In this document: one piece after another, positions 1-8,320 of the stretch
Layout of the letters: every line of letters starts with the position of its first letter
How positions within the stretch are numbered: position 1 is the stretch's first letter
Source of the DNA: CAVQCA01 sp963763115
GTDB taxonomy: Bacteria; Pseudomonadota; Gammaproteobacteria; UBA9214
Direction of reading: 5' to 3'
Length of the DNA stretch: 64,000 nt
NCBI GenBank assembly: GCA_963763115.1
Contig: CAVXNM010000035.1
Location: 92,061-156,060 of the forward strand
The notes under the pieces: generated by a model
Seen by the model: only the letters and a program-made list of their open reading frames with translations
Told to the model about the DNA's origin: nothing
Database searches by the model: none
Program-made: the position numbers and the translations under genes

Positions 1-1404
1 GGTGACTTGGAAAGTGCCATGGAAAACTACAATATGGCGTTGCAGATACATCCAAATTACCCTGAAGCGTACAACAACAAAGGCATGCTGTTCCAGCGCA
101 TGGGCAGGCGTGAAGAATCCATGAGCTGTTTCAGGCATGCGTTACGCCTCAAACCGGACTACGACGTCCCACACAGCAACATCCTGTTTTGCCTGAATGA
201 AACGGAGACAGACCCAGAAGTGGTATTCCATGAACACCAGAAATGGAATAATCAACATGCCCTGTCACTAGCGAGGATTACGGCTTTTCCCAACACACTC
301 GACCCGGACCGCCGCTTACGCATTGGCTACATCTCGCCCGACTTCCGCAGGCACTCTGTGGCCTATTTCTTCGAGCCCCTACTGACCTATCACGATGCCG
401 CGACTTACGAGACCATTTGCTACTCAGATGTCAGTCATCCCGATGCCGTCACAAACCGCCTCGAGTCGCTGGCCTGCCGCTGGCAGCCCATACATACTCT
501 TAACCACGCGCAACTCGTAAAAAAAATCTATGCCGACGGCATTGATATCCTAGTCGACCTCGCCGGACATACAGCCGGTAACCGCCTGCTGGTCTTTGCC
601 CGAAAACCCGCACCTATACAGGTCACCTATCTCGGCTACCCCAACACAACCGGCCTGACGGTTATCGATTATCGACTGACCGACAACTGGGCAGATCCGC
701 AGGGGAAGACTGAACGGTGGCATTCAGAAACCCTGGTTCGCCTGCCTCGTGGCTTTCTCTGCTATCAGCCGGCCGCCGATACACCCCCGGTCGCGCCACT
801 GCCGTCAGCCAGCAGTGGGAAAACCACCTTCGGATCCTTCAACGCACAGAGAAAGGTAACGGCAGAAGTGATCGCATTATGGACCCGCATCCTCAACGCA
901 GTACCCGGCTCGCGACTGGTGCTCCACAACAAGGCGCTGTCAGATATCCATAATTGCGAGCTACTTGCTGCACGGTTTGCGGAACAGGGCATTTCCCGGG
1001 GCAGACTGGACCTGCTGGGATGGCTGCCCAGCGTCACTGACCACTTGGCACTGTACCGGAAAATCGACATCGCGCTCGATACGTTCCCCTATAATGGCAC
1101 TACCACAACCTGCGAGGCATTGTGGATGGGGCTCCCGGTCATTACACTCGCCGGACATACCCACCCGGGAAGGGTGGGTGTCAGCCTGCTCACTCAGATC
1201 GGCTTGAATGACTTAATCGCCAACAACCATGATGACTATGTCGCCAAGACTGTACACTGGGCAAGCGATACCGAAAACCTCGCGCGACTACGCGGCAAAC
1301 TTCGCGAACAAATGGCAGCATCCTCGCTGTGTGACGGCTACGCCTTCACAAAACAGGTCGAATCTGCATTCCGGACCATGTGGAAACAATGGTGCGTAAC
1401 GTAA
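1..1404 (+). CDS. TPR / SPINDLY-type O-GlcNAc transferase-like protein, 5' end outside window
   Basis: The frame is open from base 1, so the N-terminus lies upstream. The visible part begins with TPR repeats (a TPR unit at about residues 1-50, with A-x-x-x-Y-N-N-K-G pattern). It continues into the C-terminal catalytic region of the OGT/SPINDLY family: RIGYISPDFRRHSV near residue 100, GSFNAQRKVT near 277, and DTFPYNGTTTTCEALWMG near 358-375, the UDP-sugar-binding signature. In bacteria these proteins are putative glycosyltransferases of proteins or surface glycans; the acceptor here is unknown. It sits in an IS-rich island with a TPR-sulfotransferase 3.5 kb downstream, which suggests surface-polymer modification (inference). 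The family is clear, the substrate is not. Confidence 0.85.
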   Translation, partial: GDLESAMENYNMALQIHPNYPEAYNNKGMLFQRMGRREESMSCFRHALRLKPDYDVPHSNILFCLNETETDPEVVFHEHQKWNNQHALSLARITAFPNTLDPDRRLRIGYISPDFRRHSVAYFFEPLLTYHDAATYETICYSDVSHPDAVTNRLESLACRWQPIHTLNHAQLVKKIYADGIDILVDLAGHTAGNRLLVFARKPAPIQVTYLGYPNTTGLTVIDYRLTDNWADPQGKTERWHSETLVRLPRGFLCYQPAADTPPVAPLPSASSGKTTFGSFNAQRKVTAEVIALWTRILNAVPGSRLVLHNKALSDIHNCELLAARFAEQGISRGRLDLLGWLPSVTDHLALYRKIDIALDTFPYNGTTTTCEALWMGLPVITLAGHTHPGRVGVSLLTQIGLNDLIANNHDDYVAKTVHWASDTENLARLRGKLREQMAASSLCDGYAFTKQVESAFRTMWKQWCVT

Positions 1405-1433
1405 TGTGCATGATGTGACTAGAACCTGTCTCA

Positions 1434-1690
1434 AAACACTGCTGTCCCGTCAACTTTAAGAGGAAAGTGATCTGATTGGGGTTTACTGTGTTCCTGTGGG
1501 GCAGTTCATTGCGCAGCATGATGTGAAGATCTAGCTTTTCGAACAAGTACATCTGCAGCAGCTGCAAGATCTCACGCATACTCTTCTCCAGAGTCGACTG
1601 GAATTTGATGGAGTGGACTTGGCCCGCTTCAGTGGACACTTCATCTTCATAGAGAGGGGTGTTCGAGATGGCAAAGATGCAGAGGATGTA
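1434..1690 (-). pseudogene. Possible C-terminal remnant of an IS4-type transposase
   Basis: The minus-strand frame reads EILQLLQMYLFEKLDL followed by a short Asn/Gln-rich tail. This resembles the last residues of IS4-family transposases, which often end ILQILS-x-LFEK followed by a polar tail. There is no catalytic DDE region and no clear start. The orientation matches the IS4 N-terminal remnant at 7042-7265. The call rests on a short motif and is tentative. Confidence 0.35.
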
Positions 1691-2610
1691 CACGCTGGAG
1701 TTCCAGAAACAGGTGGTTGAGCTGGTCCAAGCAGGTCCGCATGAATGTGGACCTGGAAAAGGAGCTTGGCTGCACTGGCTGGTCGATACGGCATTTGCCG
1801 ACCGGGGACGTTACCTGGCCTCAGAATCCACCATCTACCTTGTCCTTCGGGAGGCCGATCAACAGCACAACCGGGGCGCGGCGAAGCACCGCAGAGCAAG
1901 GTCCCGAGTACCCGCTGTGCCATCAACCCCAATCAGGTGTGCTGCCGGGATATCCCTTGGTTACCGGGTCCAGCCAGCGGTCTGTTCTATTATCTTTACC
2001 TGATTCTGGATCTCTATAGCTGCAAGATAATCGCCTGGGAAATCCACGACAGGGAGGCCAGTGATCTGGCAGCCTGGCTGATTCGTAAAGCCTGCTTGGC
2101 CGAGGACATTGTTGCCCATCCGCTAGTGCTGCATGCTACAACGGCAGTCCGATGAAAGGCGCCAGCATGCGGAAACCTTGAGCCGGTTGGGTGTCACGCC
2201 CTCGTTCAGTTGGCCATGGGTGAGCAACGACAACGCCTATGCAGAATCGCTGTTTCACACCTGTAAGTATTGGCCGGACTACGCGGTCAACGGCTTTGCG
2301 ACGATCGATGAGGCGAGAGCTGGGTGCTGTCATTCACTCGCTGGTACAACACCGAGCACAAGCACAGTGGGCTGAAGTTCACCGCAACCTGTGCAGCGTC
2401 ATACTGGCGAGGCTGAGGCCATACTGGAACATCGGAAGCAGGTACCGGGCAGCCAGGTCGCGCCACTCGGACCGTTGGAATGGCGATATCAGGAACTGGG
2501 TCTTGCCTGAGAAGGCCTGGTTGATTCCGGAGAAAGAGCGGCCCGCGTTACACAAAGTCGCATAGGTTCAGGCGACAACTGTGTTGACAAACACCGGGAG
2601 TCATGTAAAG
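1659..2610 (+). pseudogene. Decayed IS3-family transposase (orfA/orfB)
   Basis: All three plus frames together spell an IS3-family transposase, broken by several frameshifts. An orfA-like start reads YTLEFQKQVVELVQAG (about 1690). Next come STIYLVLREADQ (about 1830) and the orfB integrase core: LFYYLYLILDLYSCKIIAWE with the first catalytic Asp (about 1985-2040), VSNDNAYAESLFHTCKYW (about 2220-2270), then RWYNTEHKHSGLKF, which carries the last part of the DDE core (about 2340-2380), and a tail WNGDIRNWVLPEKAWLIPEKER. No single frame covers it, so it cannot make an active transposase. Clear inverted-repeat ends were not found. Confidence 0.85.
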
Positions 2611-2940
2611 CGCACCGGTGTGGTGAGGCTGCCATTGCAGAAGGGCGAGAAACTGGGAGAACGTGTCTACTACCAGCTGCAGGCAATCGCAGATAATCCA
2701 AAGATGGTGCGTTCTTTTTTCAAGTATCCCTCTGTAGCCTGTAATTCAGACTGGTGAGTAAAAGGAGAAGTGAAACTTCAGCGCATAGCATTATTATATC
2801 TATAAAAACTAATATACTAGTGGTTTGGTAATTTGCCTTGTCATCTGATAATTCCTCGTAAATTACTTGAGTCCCCGCCATTATTCCTTGATTGGGGTAT
2901 ATTATTTATACCTCAAGGTAGTAAATTCAGGGGGTTCATT
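2611..2940. other. Non-coding, partly AT-rich interval upstream of the lipoprotein gene
   Basis: The first 100 bases look like the trailing end of the IS3 debris. From about 2740 the composition turns AT-rich and probably holds the lipoprotein promoter, although no convincing -35/-10 pair stands out. A G-rich run just upstream of the ATG at 2941 serves as a ribosome binding site. An open frame extends back to 2833 but lacks the features of a real start. Confidence 0.4.
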
Positions 2941-4017
2941 ATGAAAAAAATCAATTTAGCAACGCTAATAATTCTCATATTTTTTTTACAGTCCGGCTGT
3001 ACCAGTCTACAAACATTTCCGGTTGCAGCCAGGGCCGGAGATACTGTATCTGTTGCGCTTGGCTCCTATGACAACATGAACACGAGTAATATAAGTGTGG
3101 AGTTTCTGCCGACAGGTACCTCGCCGGGGGGGGGTATCTCACTGACCCCAAGGTCTGTATTTAGGCTGTATGTGGATAATACCAGCCGTGCCGTGCAAAA
3201 TCCGACATTATTTCTTGGAAATGTCATCAGGTCATCAGGGCATGCTCCATGGTTGAATGTTCTCGTTGTTGACCTGCCAAGCATCCTGAATACAGGTTTA
3301 ACTCCAATTGATGGACAACTTCTGGTCACGCGTACAAATGGTCCAGGAACGTCGCCGATCTACCCGGGGCACGGCACGGACCTTCCGGATTTCTGGGATG
3401 ATCCTGCTATTTCAGGTGGGCGTGAAGACAAAATCAAGATCGCACTAACTGTTTTGCCAACTGGTCTTACCGAGACAGGCAACGGGTCACCGACTGTATT
3501 CCAGTATGAACTGGGGGGGGGGCTGACCACTCCCGGTATTGTGCAGACCGGTAACCTTCCGGCGCTCGCACCATTGCCTCATGCTGTTATCGCACCACCA
3601 TTCGATGGGGATCAACCAACTGCATATAGTGACATTACATTCGGTGCTGTAGAAATGAAATTGACGCTGTCAGCGAAAACATTAAGTGGTAGTCCAGTGA
3701 ATCTCGATCCAGCAACACACAACAATTTAATAAGGGTATTCGCTGATGACATGGAGGCGTTTACTGACTCGCGGCGTTCCGTTGTATATCGACTGACGGG
3801 AACCAATGAGTTAACCGTTATGTTCATTAGTCCTGAAGGTAAGCTAAAGTATTACGAACCTAGGCTTTCAATCCTGTTTACTCCATTGTCCAATTTGCAA
3901 TTCTCGTCGGCGCCCAGCGTAAATAGTGTTATCTACTACGATACCAATGGTGACGTCATTGAGGCGCCATTCATTGTTCCTGTGAGTGCCGATTATCGTA
4001 GTGAATTGCGTGGATGA
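2941..4017 (+). CDS. Predicted outer-membrane or secreted lipoprotein with two poly-G tracts
   Basis: This is a 358-residue protein with a lysine-containing N-terminus, a hydrophobic stretch and the lipobox LQSGC (lipidated Cys near residue 19), so it should be a signal-peptidase II lipoprotein. The mature part is rich in Gly, Thr, Ser and Pro and looks like a beta-rich extracellular domain; I recognise no named family. The start at 2941 is preferred over 2833 because it has a G-rich RBS and gives a proper signal peptide. The coding sequence contains 9 and 10 consecutive G residues (3126-3134, 3513-3522), both read in frame as Gly-Gly-Gly. A one-base slip in either would truncate the protein, the pattern of phase-variable surface genes. 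The composition is more AT-rich than the core genes and IS debris lies on both sides, so it was probably acquired horizontally. Confidence 0.75.
   Translation: MKKINLATLIILIFFLQSGCTSLQTFPVAARAGDTVSVALGSYDNMNTSNISVEFLPTGTSPGGGISLTPRSVFRLYVDNTSRAVQNPTLFLGNVIRSSGHAPWLNVLVVDLPSILNTGLTPIDGQLLVTRTNGPGTSPIYPGHGTDLPDFWDDPAISGGREDKIKIALTVLPTGLTETGNGSPTVFQYELGGGLTTPGIVQTGNLPALAPLPHAVIAPPFDGDQPTAYSDITFGAVEMKLTLSAKTLSGSPVNLDPATHNNLIRVFADDMEAFTDSRRSVVYRLTGTNELTVMFISPEGKLKYYEPRLSILFTPLSNLQFSSAPSVNSVIYYDTNGDVIEAPFIVPVSADYRSELRG
3126..3134 (+). repeat. Homopolymer tract of 9 G within lipoprotein gene
   Basis: Nine uninterrupted G follow TCGCC. They are read in frame here (Ser-Pro-Gly-Gly-Gly). Such tracts are prone to slipped-strand mispairing, and the position is early in the gene (about codon 63). 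Confidence 0.9.
3513..3522 (+). repeat. Homopolymer tract of 10 G within lipoprotein gene
   Basis: Ten uninterrupted G lie between CT and CTGACC, read in frame as Leu-Gly-Gly-Gly-Leu. It is the longest G tract I noticed in the window, and the second one in this gene. Confidence 0.9.
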
Positions 4018-4094
4018 TTAAAATATTCGGTCTCTAGGCTGTGTTAACAATTAAGTTTAAACTATTGGTCCAACTTGTTGACGGAGTTGGACTC

Positions 4095-4849
4095 ATGGAG
4101 CGAAAGGTACTGAGTGATGACCAATGGGACCGAATCAAAGATCTGTTGCCCGGGAAGGCCAGCGATCGAGGCGTCACGGCGAAAGATAACCGGTTGTTTA
4201 TGGAGGCGGTTCTTTGGATAGGCCGGACGGGCGCTCCGTGGCGTGATTTGCCATCGGTATTGGGCAGCTGGCATACCACCTTCACGCGTTTCTCACGCTG
4301 GGCCAAATCCGGTGTGTGGGAGCGTTTGTTCGAAGTCATCAGTGCGGATCGTGATCTGGAAGAAGTGATGCTCGATAGCACCGCGATCCGTGCCCACCAA
4401 CATGCCGCTGGCGCTAAAAAAAACACGGCCCACAGGCTTTGGGTCGCTCTCGCGGCGGGTTCGGAACCAAAATCCACGGCATTGTCGATGCGCTCGATAA
4501 CCCCATCGGGTTCACATTGACTGGCGCCGAACAAGCCGACATCACTCAGGCGTGCGCGTTGCTTGACAAGGCGCCGGAGGCCGAAGCGGTGATTGCGGAC
4601 AAGGACTACGATAGTGATGCTTTGGTGCAACAGATTGAAGCCACGCATGCGGAGTCGATCATTCCACCCCGATCCAATCGAATGGCGCCGCGTGGCTATG
4701 ACCAACATCGCTACCAAGCGCGTAATCTGGTCGAGCGATTCTTCAATCGTCTTAAACAATTCCGGCGAATCGCCACGCGGTATGAGAAACTCCCCGTTCA
4801 TTTTGCTGCAATGGTCACTTGCGGATGTATCGTGCTGTGGCTGAAATAA
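4095..4849 (+). CDS. IS5-family transposase made by -1 frameshift (orfA-orfB)
   Basis: The first frame runs from ATG 4095 (MERKVLSDDQWDRIKDLLPG) through the N-terminal DUF4096-like domain to LDSTAIRAHQHAAGAKK, which holds the first catalytic Asp. The second frame starts at the same point and continues QALGRSRGGFGTKIH, VIADKDYDSDAL (second Asp) and the C-terminal NLVERFFNRLKQFRRIATRYEK, which carries the catalytic Glu. The frames meet at eight A at 4416-4423, where a -1 shift joins them without losing any expected residue. This is the expression mode known for IS427-group IS5 elements. Confidence 0.88.
4416..4423 (+). other. Programmed -1 frameshift (slippery) site in IS5 transposase
   Basis: Eight A residues sit exactly where homology passes from the first to the second reading frame. 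Shifting back by one base on this run joins AGAKK to the QALGRSRGGF frame. Confidence 0.75.
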
Positions 4850-4881
4850 TTGTTAACACGACCTAGTCTTTATTATATAAA

Positions 4882-6750
4882 TTGACAACCAATTCCAAAA
4901 AGCGCAAAGCCGGAACCTTATACAGGGCGGGTAAATTCAATGAAGCTAGGATCCTATATAAAAAATATCTCGCAAAACATCCATCTGATGCCGAAGCATT
5001 GATTCAACTTGCTGTAACCAGCTTGAAGCTGGGAGATCACGTAGGCGCGGTATTTTGTTGCAATAGAGCTCTGAAAATCGGGCATTTGAACTATCAAGGG
5101 TGGACAGACCTCGGTTTGGCTTTCAATTTGCTGGGAAATTTCCGGCAGGCTGAGCATTCATTTCAGCAGGCAATAAAAATTGACCCGCAGAACAATTCTG
5201 CCTGGTGTGAACTTGCAGCGTGTCTGGTGCGTCAGGGGCAGACTAACGCTGCGTTCCAGATATACCAGAATGTGATGACTCGCGATCCTATGAATTGTGA
5301 TGCGATAAAAGGCATCGGCTATCTGCTTGAACTGGTTGGTCGTTCGGGTGATGCAGAGCAGGCTTACAGAAGAGTACTGCAAATCAGGCCAGAAGCAGCA
5401 GAAATTCATTTACGCCTGGCTAACATTTTTGCACGTAATGGGAGACTTGACGAGGCACGAGCGCAATATGAAGATGCAGCAAAATCAAATCCTCATGAAA
5501 CAGAGATTATCAACAACCTTGGCTGGATACGCATGGTACAAGGGGAACTGGATAGTTCGATAGATGCATACAGGATTTCCCAAAATATCGATCCTGAAAA
5601 CGTAGATGCGGTTGTAGGCGAGGCCACCGTATATGATCTGAAGCATGAGGAAGACAAAGCCTATCAATTAATTAAACCTTTGCTTGCCAAAAACAGGCTG
5701 AGCGCAGCCTTGGCGCTGCTTTTTGCAGAGCTATGTCATCGAGATGGTCGATATGTAGAGGCGATAAAATATACAGAGTCTGTACTTGATGGAGCACCAT
5801 TGGCTACAGATGCAAGGATAGCTTTGCAGTTTTCTCTGGGTCGCTTGCATGACAAGCTTGGTAATTATGACGAGGCTTTTAAAAGATATAGTGCGGGTAA
5901 TGCCCTTGAGCCAACTATATATGTCTCATCGCAACAGGAGAATAAAATTGAACAATTGATTCACACATTTAGCGATTTCTCAATACGGCAATTTTCAAAT
6001 GAAAATAACGGTATTTACGATGCCATACGTTTGGTGTTCATTGTTGGTATGCCACGGTCGGGCACAACTCTTGTTGAACAAATTCTGGGTAGTCACCCGG
6101 ATGTATTTGCTGCCGGTGAGTTACCCTATATCCAAGAAATCGCTGCCAAGCTTGTGGAGTCGGGGTCTCACTGGTTCAGTGAAATAATGACGCTGGACAA
6201 GCAGCAGCTGACGGATATTTACAACCAATATATGGAACGTATACACGCCTTGCATCCTTATGCACCTGTCGTGGTGGATAAAATGTGGGCCAATTTTGAA
6301 TATCTAGGCATGATTAAGATGCTTTTTCCAAATGTAAAGATTGTCCATTGTACGCGGAATCCGCTAGATACATGCCTTTCCATATTTATGCAGAATTTTG
6401 GTGGACGCGCACCGTTTGCAAACAATCTTCTGAATATTGGACATTATTATAAGCAGTACAGAAAATTAATGGATTATTGGCAGAACAAGGCTGCGCTGGA
6501 TATGTTTGAGGTTAACTATGAGAAGTTGGTGGGAAATCAGATGGTTGTTACACGAAGGTTGTTAGAGTACTGCGGTTTGCCATGGAATGAGGCATGCTTG
6601 ATGTTTTATGAAAATCGACGTTTTACCGGAACAGTCAGTGAACATCAAGTGAGACAACCCATCTATAGAGGATCAGTCGCTCGTTGGCGGCGTTATCAGA
6701 AATATTTGTGGGAGTTACGGGCAGAGTTTGATCAGGATGGCAATGCCTGA
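4882..6750 (+). CDS. TPR-repeat protein with C-terminal sulfotransferase domain
   Basis: This is a 622-residue protein. About ten TPR units occupy residues 1-330 (repeated A-x-x-x-Y and P-x-x-A patterns). A sulfotransferase domain follows: the 5'-phosphosulfate-binding loop VGMPRSGTTLVEQIL is near residues 386-400 and the 3'-phosphate-binding segment VHCTRNPLDTCLSIFMQNF near 487-505. It should transfer sulfate from PAPS to a peptide or glycan; the TPR array probably presents the acceptor. No ATG fits, so the start is taken as TTG 4882. It lacks a clear RBS and an in-frame TAG lies in the CTAG target just upstream, so the IS5 insertion may have removed or altered the native leader. Codon use is more AT-rich than the core genes. 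Confidence 0.85.
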   Translation: MTTNSKKRKAGTLYRAGKFNEARILYKKYLAKHPSDAEALIQLAVTSLKLGDHVGAVFCCNRALKIGHLNYQGWTDLGLAFNLLGNFRQAEHSFQQAIKIDPQNNSAWCELAACLVRQGQTNAAFQIYQNVMTRDPMNCDAIKGIGYLLELVGRSGDAEQAYRRVLQIRPEAAEIHLRLANIFARNGRLDEARAQYEDAAKSNPHETEIINNLGWIRMVQGELDSSIDAYRISQNIDPENVDAVVGEATVYDLKHEEDKAYQLIKPLLAKNRLSAALALLFAELCHRDGRYVEAIKYTESVLDGAPLATDARIALQFSLGRLHDKLGNYDEAFKRYSAGNALEPTIYVSSQQENKIEQLIHTFSDFSIRQFSNENNGIYDAIRLVFIVGMPRSGTTLVEQILGSHPDVFAAGELPYIQEIAAKLVESGSHWFSEIMTLDKQQLTDIYNQYMERIHALHPYAPVVVDKMWANFEYLGMIKMLFPNVKIVHCTRNPLDTCLSIFMQNFGGRAPFANNLLNIGHYYKQYRKLMDYWQNKAALDMFEVNYEKLVGNQMVVTRRLLEYCGLPWNEACLMFYENRRFTGTVSEHQVRQPIYRGSVARWRRYQKYLWELRAEFDQDGNA

Positions 6751-6914
6751 CTGATTGAATACAACCGCCGTAACTTACCTTGATACATGAATGAGCCAAA
6801 TAATTGTTTTGTTTTTGCCCGCAAATGATGGACATCCTGTTACGCGAGTAAACTATGCGACAGAGGTGATCAATTGCAAGACAAGCGAAGCAAAACAAAA
6901 CTATCCAATCCAAC

Positions 6915-7040
6915 CCGTTAGCACCCAGGGAGTACAAAACAGAAGCACTGGAGTTGGTAGCGCTGGTGGGGGTAGCAGCAGCGGCCTGACCTCGTATTGC
7001 ATGAATCACAGCTATACGCCTAGTGCGGCAAGGCAAGGCG
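6915..7040 (+). pseudogene. IS3-family orfA fragment (helix-turn-helix part)
   Basis: From 6930 one frame reads EYKTEALELVALVGVAAAA and then stops. The neighbouring frame continues with LHESQLYA, the hallmark end of the HTH of IS3-type orfA, before another stop. A further frame gives GKARAQM. The order matches a single decayed orfA with at least two frame breaks. Confidence 0.75.
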
Positions 7041-7041
7041 C

Positions 7042-7265
7042 GAGCTCAGATGGTAGAGCTTGCGTGTCGGTGTCTTGGGGTCACTGACCACGTCGCGCAG
7101 GCTCGCGCGGCCGGAGAACTGGGGCAGCCCCTGGCTGACAAACTGCAACCAGCAGGTCATCTTGCATAAACTTCAGCCCTGATGGTATTCCCGAACCAGG
7201 GACTCGAATGCATGTCTCGGAACCAGTTTGAGTATTTGTGAGAACACAGTGTTATGATGAGCCAA
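7042..7265 (-). pseudogene. IS4-family transposase N-terminal fragment (DUF4372-like)
   Basis: Starting at TTG 7265 on the minus strand the sequence reads AHHNTVFSQILKLVPRHAF and then ESLVREYHQG. After one frame change it continues as LQFVSQGLPQFSGRASLRDV and KLYHLS. This is the N-terminal domain of IS4-type transposases (usual pattern QFVALALPQL-x-GR-x-SLRD, KLYHLG). The DDE core is missing; the fragment ends where the IS3 orfA debris begins, so one element probably disrupted the other. Confidence 0.75.
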
Positions 7266-7316
7266 GGCCTGAACCCGCTTCTATTACAGTGTTTGCGAGC
7301 ACAACCATTGTACTAG

Positions 7317-7578
7317 GGCCTGTTAACACGTGTATGGTCGTCGCGACGGCGGCCATTTTTTCACAAGGCAAGGCAGCGCGAGTGCAGTGTAGTCAGGCTA
7401 CACACGTGAGCGCTAACGCAGGATTGCGGGAAAATGGCCCGTCCCTGCGAGTTGCGCCTGAAATCAGGCCATGCGGCGTTGCTCATCGTTCATTTAGCAC
7501 CACTAGACTTCACTCCTCGCGCCTTGCCTGGCCTGATTTCAGACAGCAACGCGGCGATCATACACGTGTTAACAGGCC
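7317..7578. mobile_element. MITE-like element with 29-bp terminal inverted repeats
   Basis: The outer ends match over about 29 bp with two mismatches (GGCCTGTTAACACGTGTATG, then TCGYCGCG on both strands). CTAG flanks both sides (7313-7316 and 7579-7582). No transposase is encoded. Internal arms share further inverted blocks, for example CTGAAATCAGGCCA near 7460 and its complement near 7530, so the element can fold back on itself. The CTAG target and the GTTAACA core in the ends resemble the IS5 element at 4038, so an IS5-type transposase may mobilise it (inference). Confidence 0.85.
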
Positions 7579-7693
7579 CTAGTTCGGGTCATTCAGACCT
7601 TCTTTATTCCATGATTAAGGGACAAACGTGATATTGAATACGTGGGGCATATTTTAAAAAATCCTAAGAAATTAGGTCTAGTTTTTCATGATC

Positions 7694-7721
7694 TGGACAA
7701 TTTTTATGAATAATGCATAAT
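7694..7721 (+). promoter_or_regulatory. Candidate sigma-70 promoter for aroQ-accBC
   Basis: TGGACA (7694-7699) and CATAAT (7716-7721) are separated by 16 bases, each one mismatch from consensus, in an AT-rich stretch about 85 bases before the aroQ start. The assignment is by eye only. Confidence 0.4.
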
Positions 7722-7804
7722 TGGCGAATTTTACATGGAGTTAAATGTAATACTTGGCCAATCGATTTGATTTACTTGTTGATTCTGTAGGGATGACTCC
7801 ACAA

Positions 7805-8251
7805 ATGGCCGTTTATCACATTCTTGTACTTAATGGGCCCAACCTGAACCTCTTGGGGACTCGTGAGCCAGGACATTATGGAGCCGCAACGCTAGCAGAT
7901 ATCACAAAGCGATTAGCCGAACTGGCAGAGTTGGAAGGTGCGGAGGTGGCAAGCATGCAGAGCAACTCCGAGCATGAGTTGATCGAGCGAATTCATGCGG
8001 CTCCGGAAGATGGCATCAACTTTATTATTATCAACCCCGCGGCATTCACCCATACCAGTTTGGGTTTGAGGGATGCCCTGCTGGCCGTCGGGATTCCCTT
8101 CATAGAAGTGCACCTTTCGAACGTCCATGCCCGCGAGGAATTCCGCAGGCATTCCTATTTCTCGGATGTGGCCGTGGGGGTGATCTCGGGGTTGGGACCG
8201 ATCGGGTATGAGCTGGCATTGCGGGCGGCGGTGCGGTATCTGGAGGAGTAG
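7805..8251 (+). CDS. aroQ: Type II 3-dehydroquinate dehydratase
   Basis: This 148-residue protein is the usual size for the dodecameric type II enzyme, which converts 3-dehydroquinate to 3-dehydroshikimate in the shikimate pathway. Visible motifs are ILVLNGPNLNLLGTREP, the catalytic Tyr in HYG, QSNSEHELIERIH, the NPAAFTHTS segment and EVHLSNVHAREEFR. ATG 7805 aligns with family N-termini; an upstream TTG at 7754 and an ATG at 7793 are in frame but add an atypical leader. It is followed by accB-accC as in many proteobacteria. Confidence 0.95.
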   Translation: MAVYHILVLNGPNLNLLGTREPGHYGAATLADITKRLAELAELEGAEVASMQSNSEHELIERIHAAPEDGINFIIINPAAFTHTSLGLRDALLAVGIPFIEVHLSNVHAREEFRRHSYFSDVAVGVISGLGPIGYELALRAAVRYLEE

Positions 8252-8263
8252 GGTTCTGCGGCT

Positions 8264-8320
8264 TGATGGTCACGGAATCCACCGAACCCGCGGAACGTAA
8301 AAAGTAAGAAGTAATAAAGC
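8264..8320 (+). repeat. Degenerate half of the GGCCACGGAATCCACGG element family
   Basis: GATGGTCACGGAATCCACCG followed by an AAAAGTAAGAAGTAATAA-type purine tract resembles the left arm of the elements at 10233 and 11459. No right arm is seen before accB, so this is probably a decayed or partial copy. Confidence 0.5.

Larger units (their letters stand above)
4038..4862 (+). mobile_element. IS5-family insertion sequence (IS427-like), probably intact
   Basis: The element is about 825 bp with near-matching terminal inverted repeats: the left end reads GCTGTGTTAACAATTA and the reverse complement of the right end reads GTCGTGTTAACAATTA. CTAG lies directly outside both ends (4034-4037 and 4863-4866), consistent with a 4-bp target duplication or a CTAG target. 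It carries one transposase split into two frames at an 8-A slippery run. It separates the lipoprotein gene from the TPR-sulfotransferase and ends only 20 bases before the latter's start. Confidence 0.88.

Noticed and set aside
4034..4801. 255-codon open frame on the minus strand opposite the IS5 transposase
   Set aside because: It lies fully antisense to a transposase with clear catalytic motifs and shows no recognisable protein pattern.
6791..7087. 98-codon plus-strand open frame
   Set aside because: It crosses the IS3 orfA and IS4 remnants in a frame different from their homology, so it is not a gene.
7238..7582. 114-codon open frame over the MITE
   Set aside because: It runs through the terminal repeats of a palindromic element and has no protein-like pattern.
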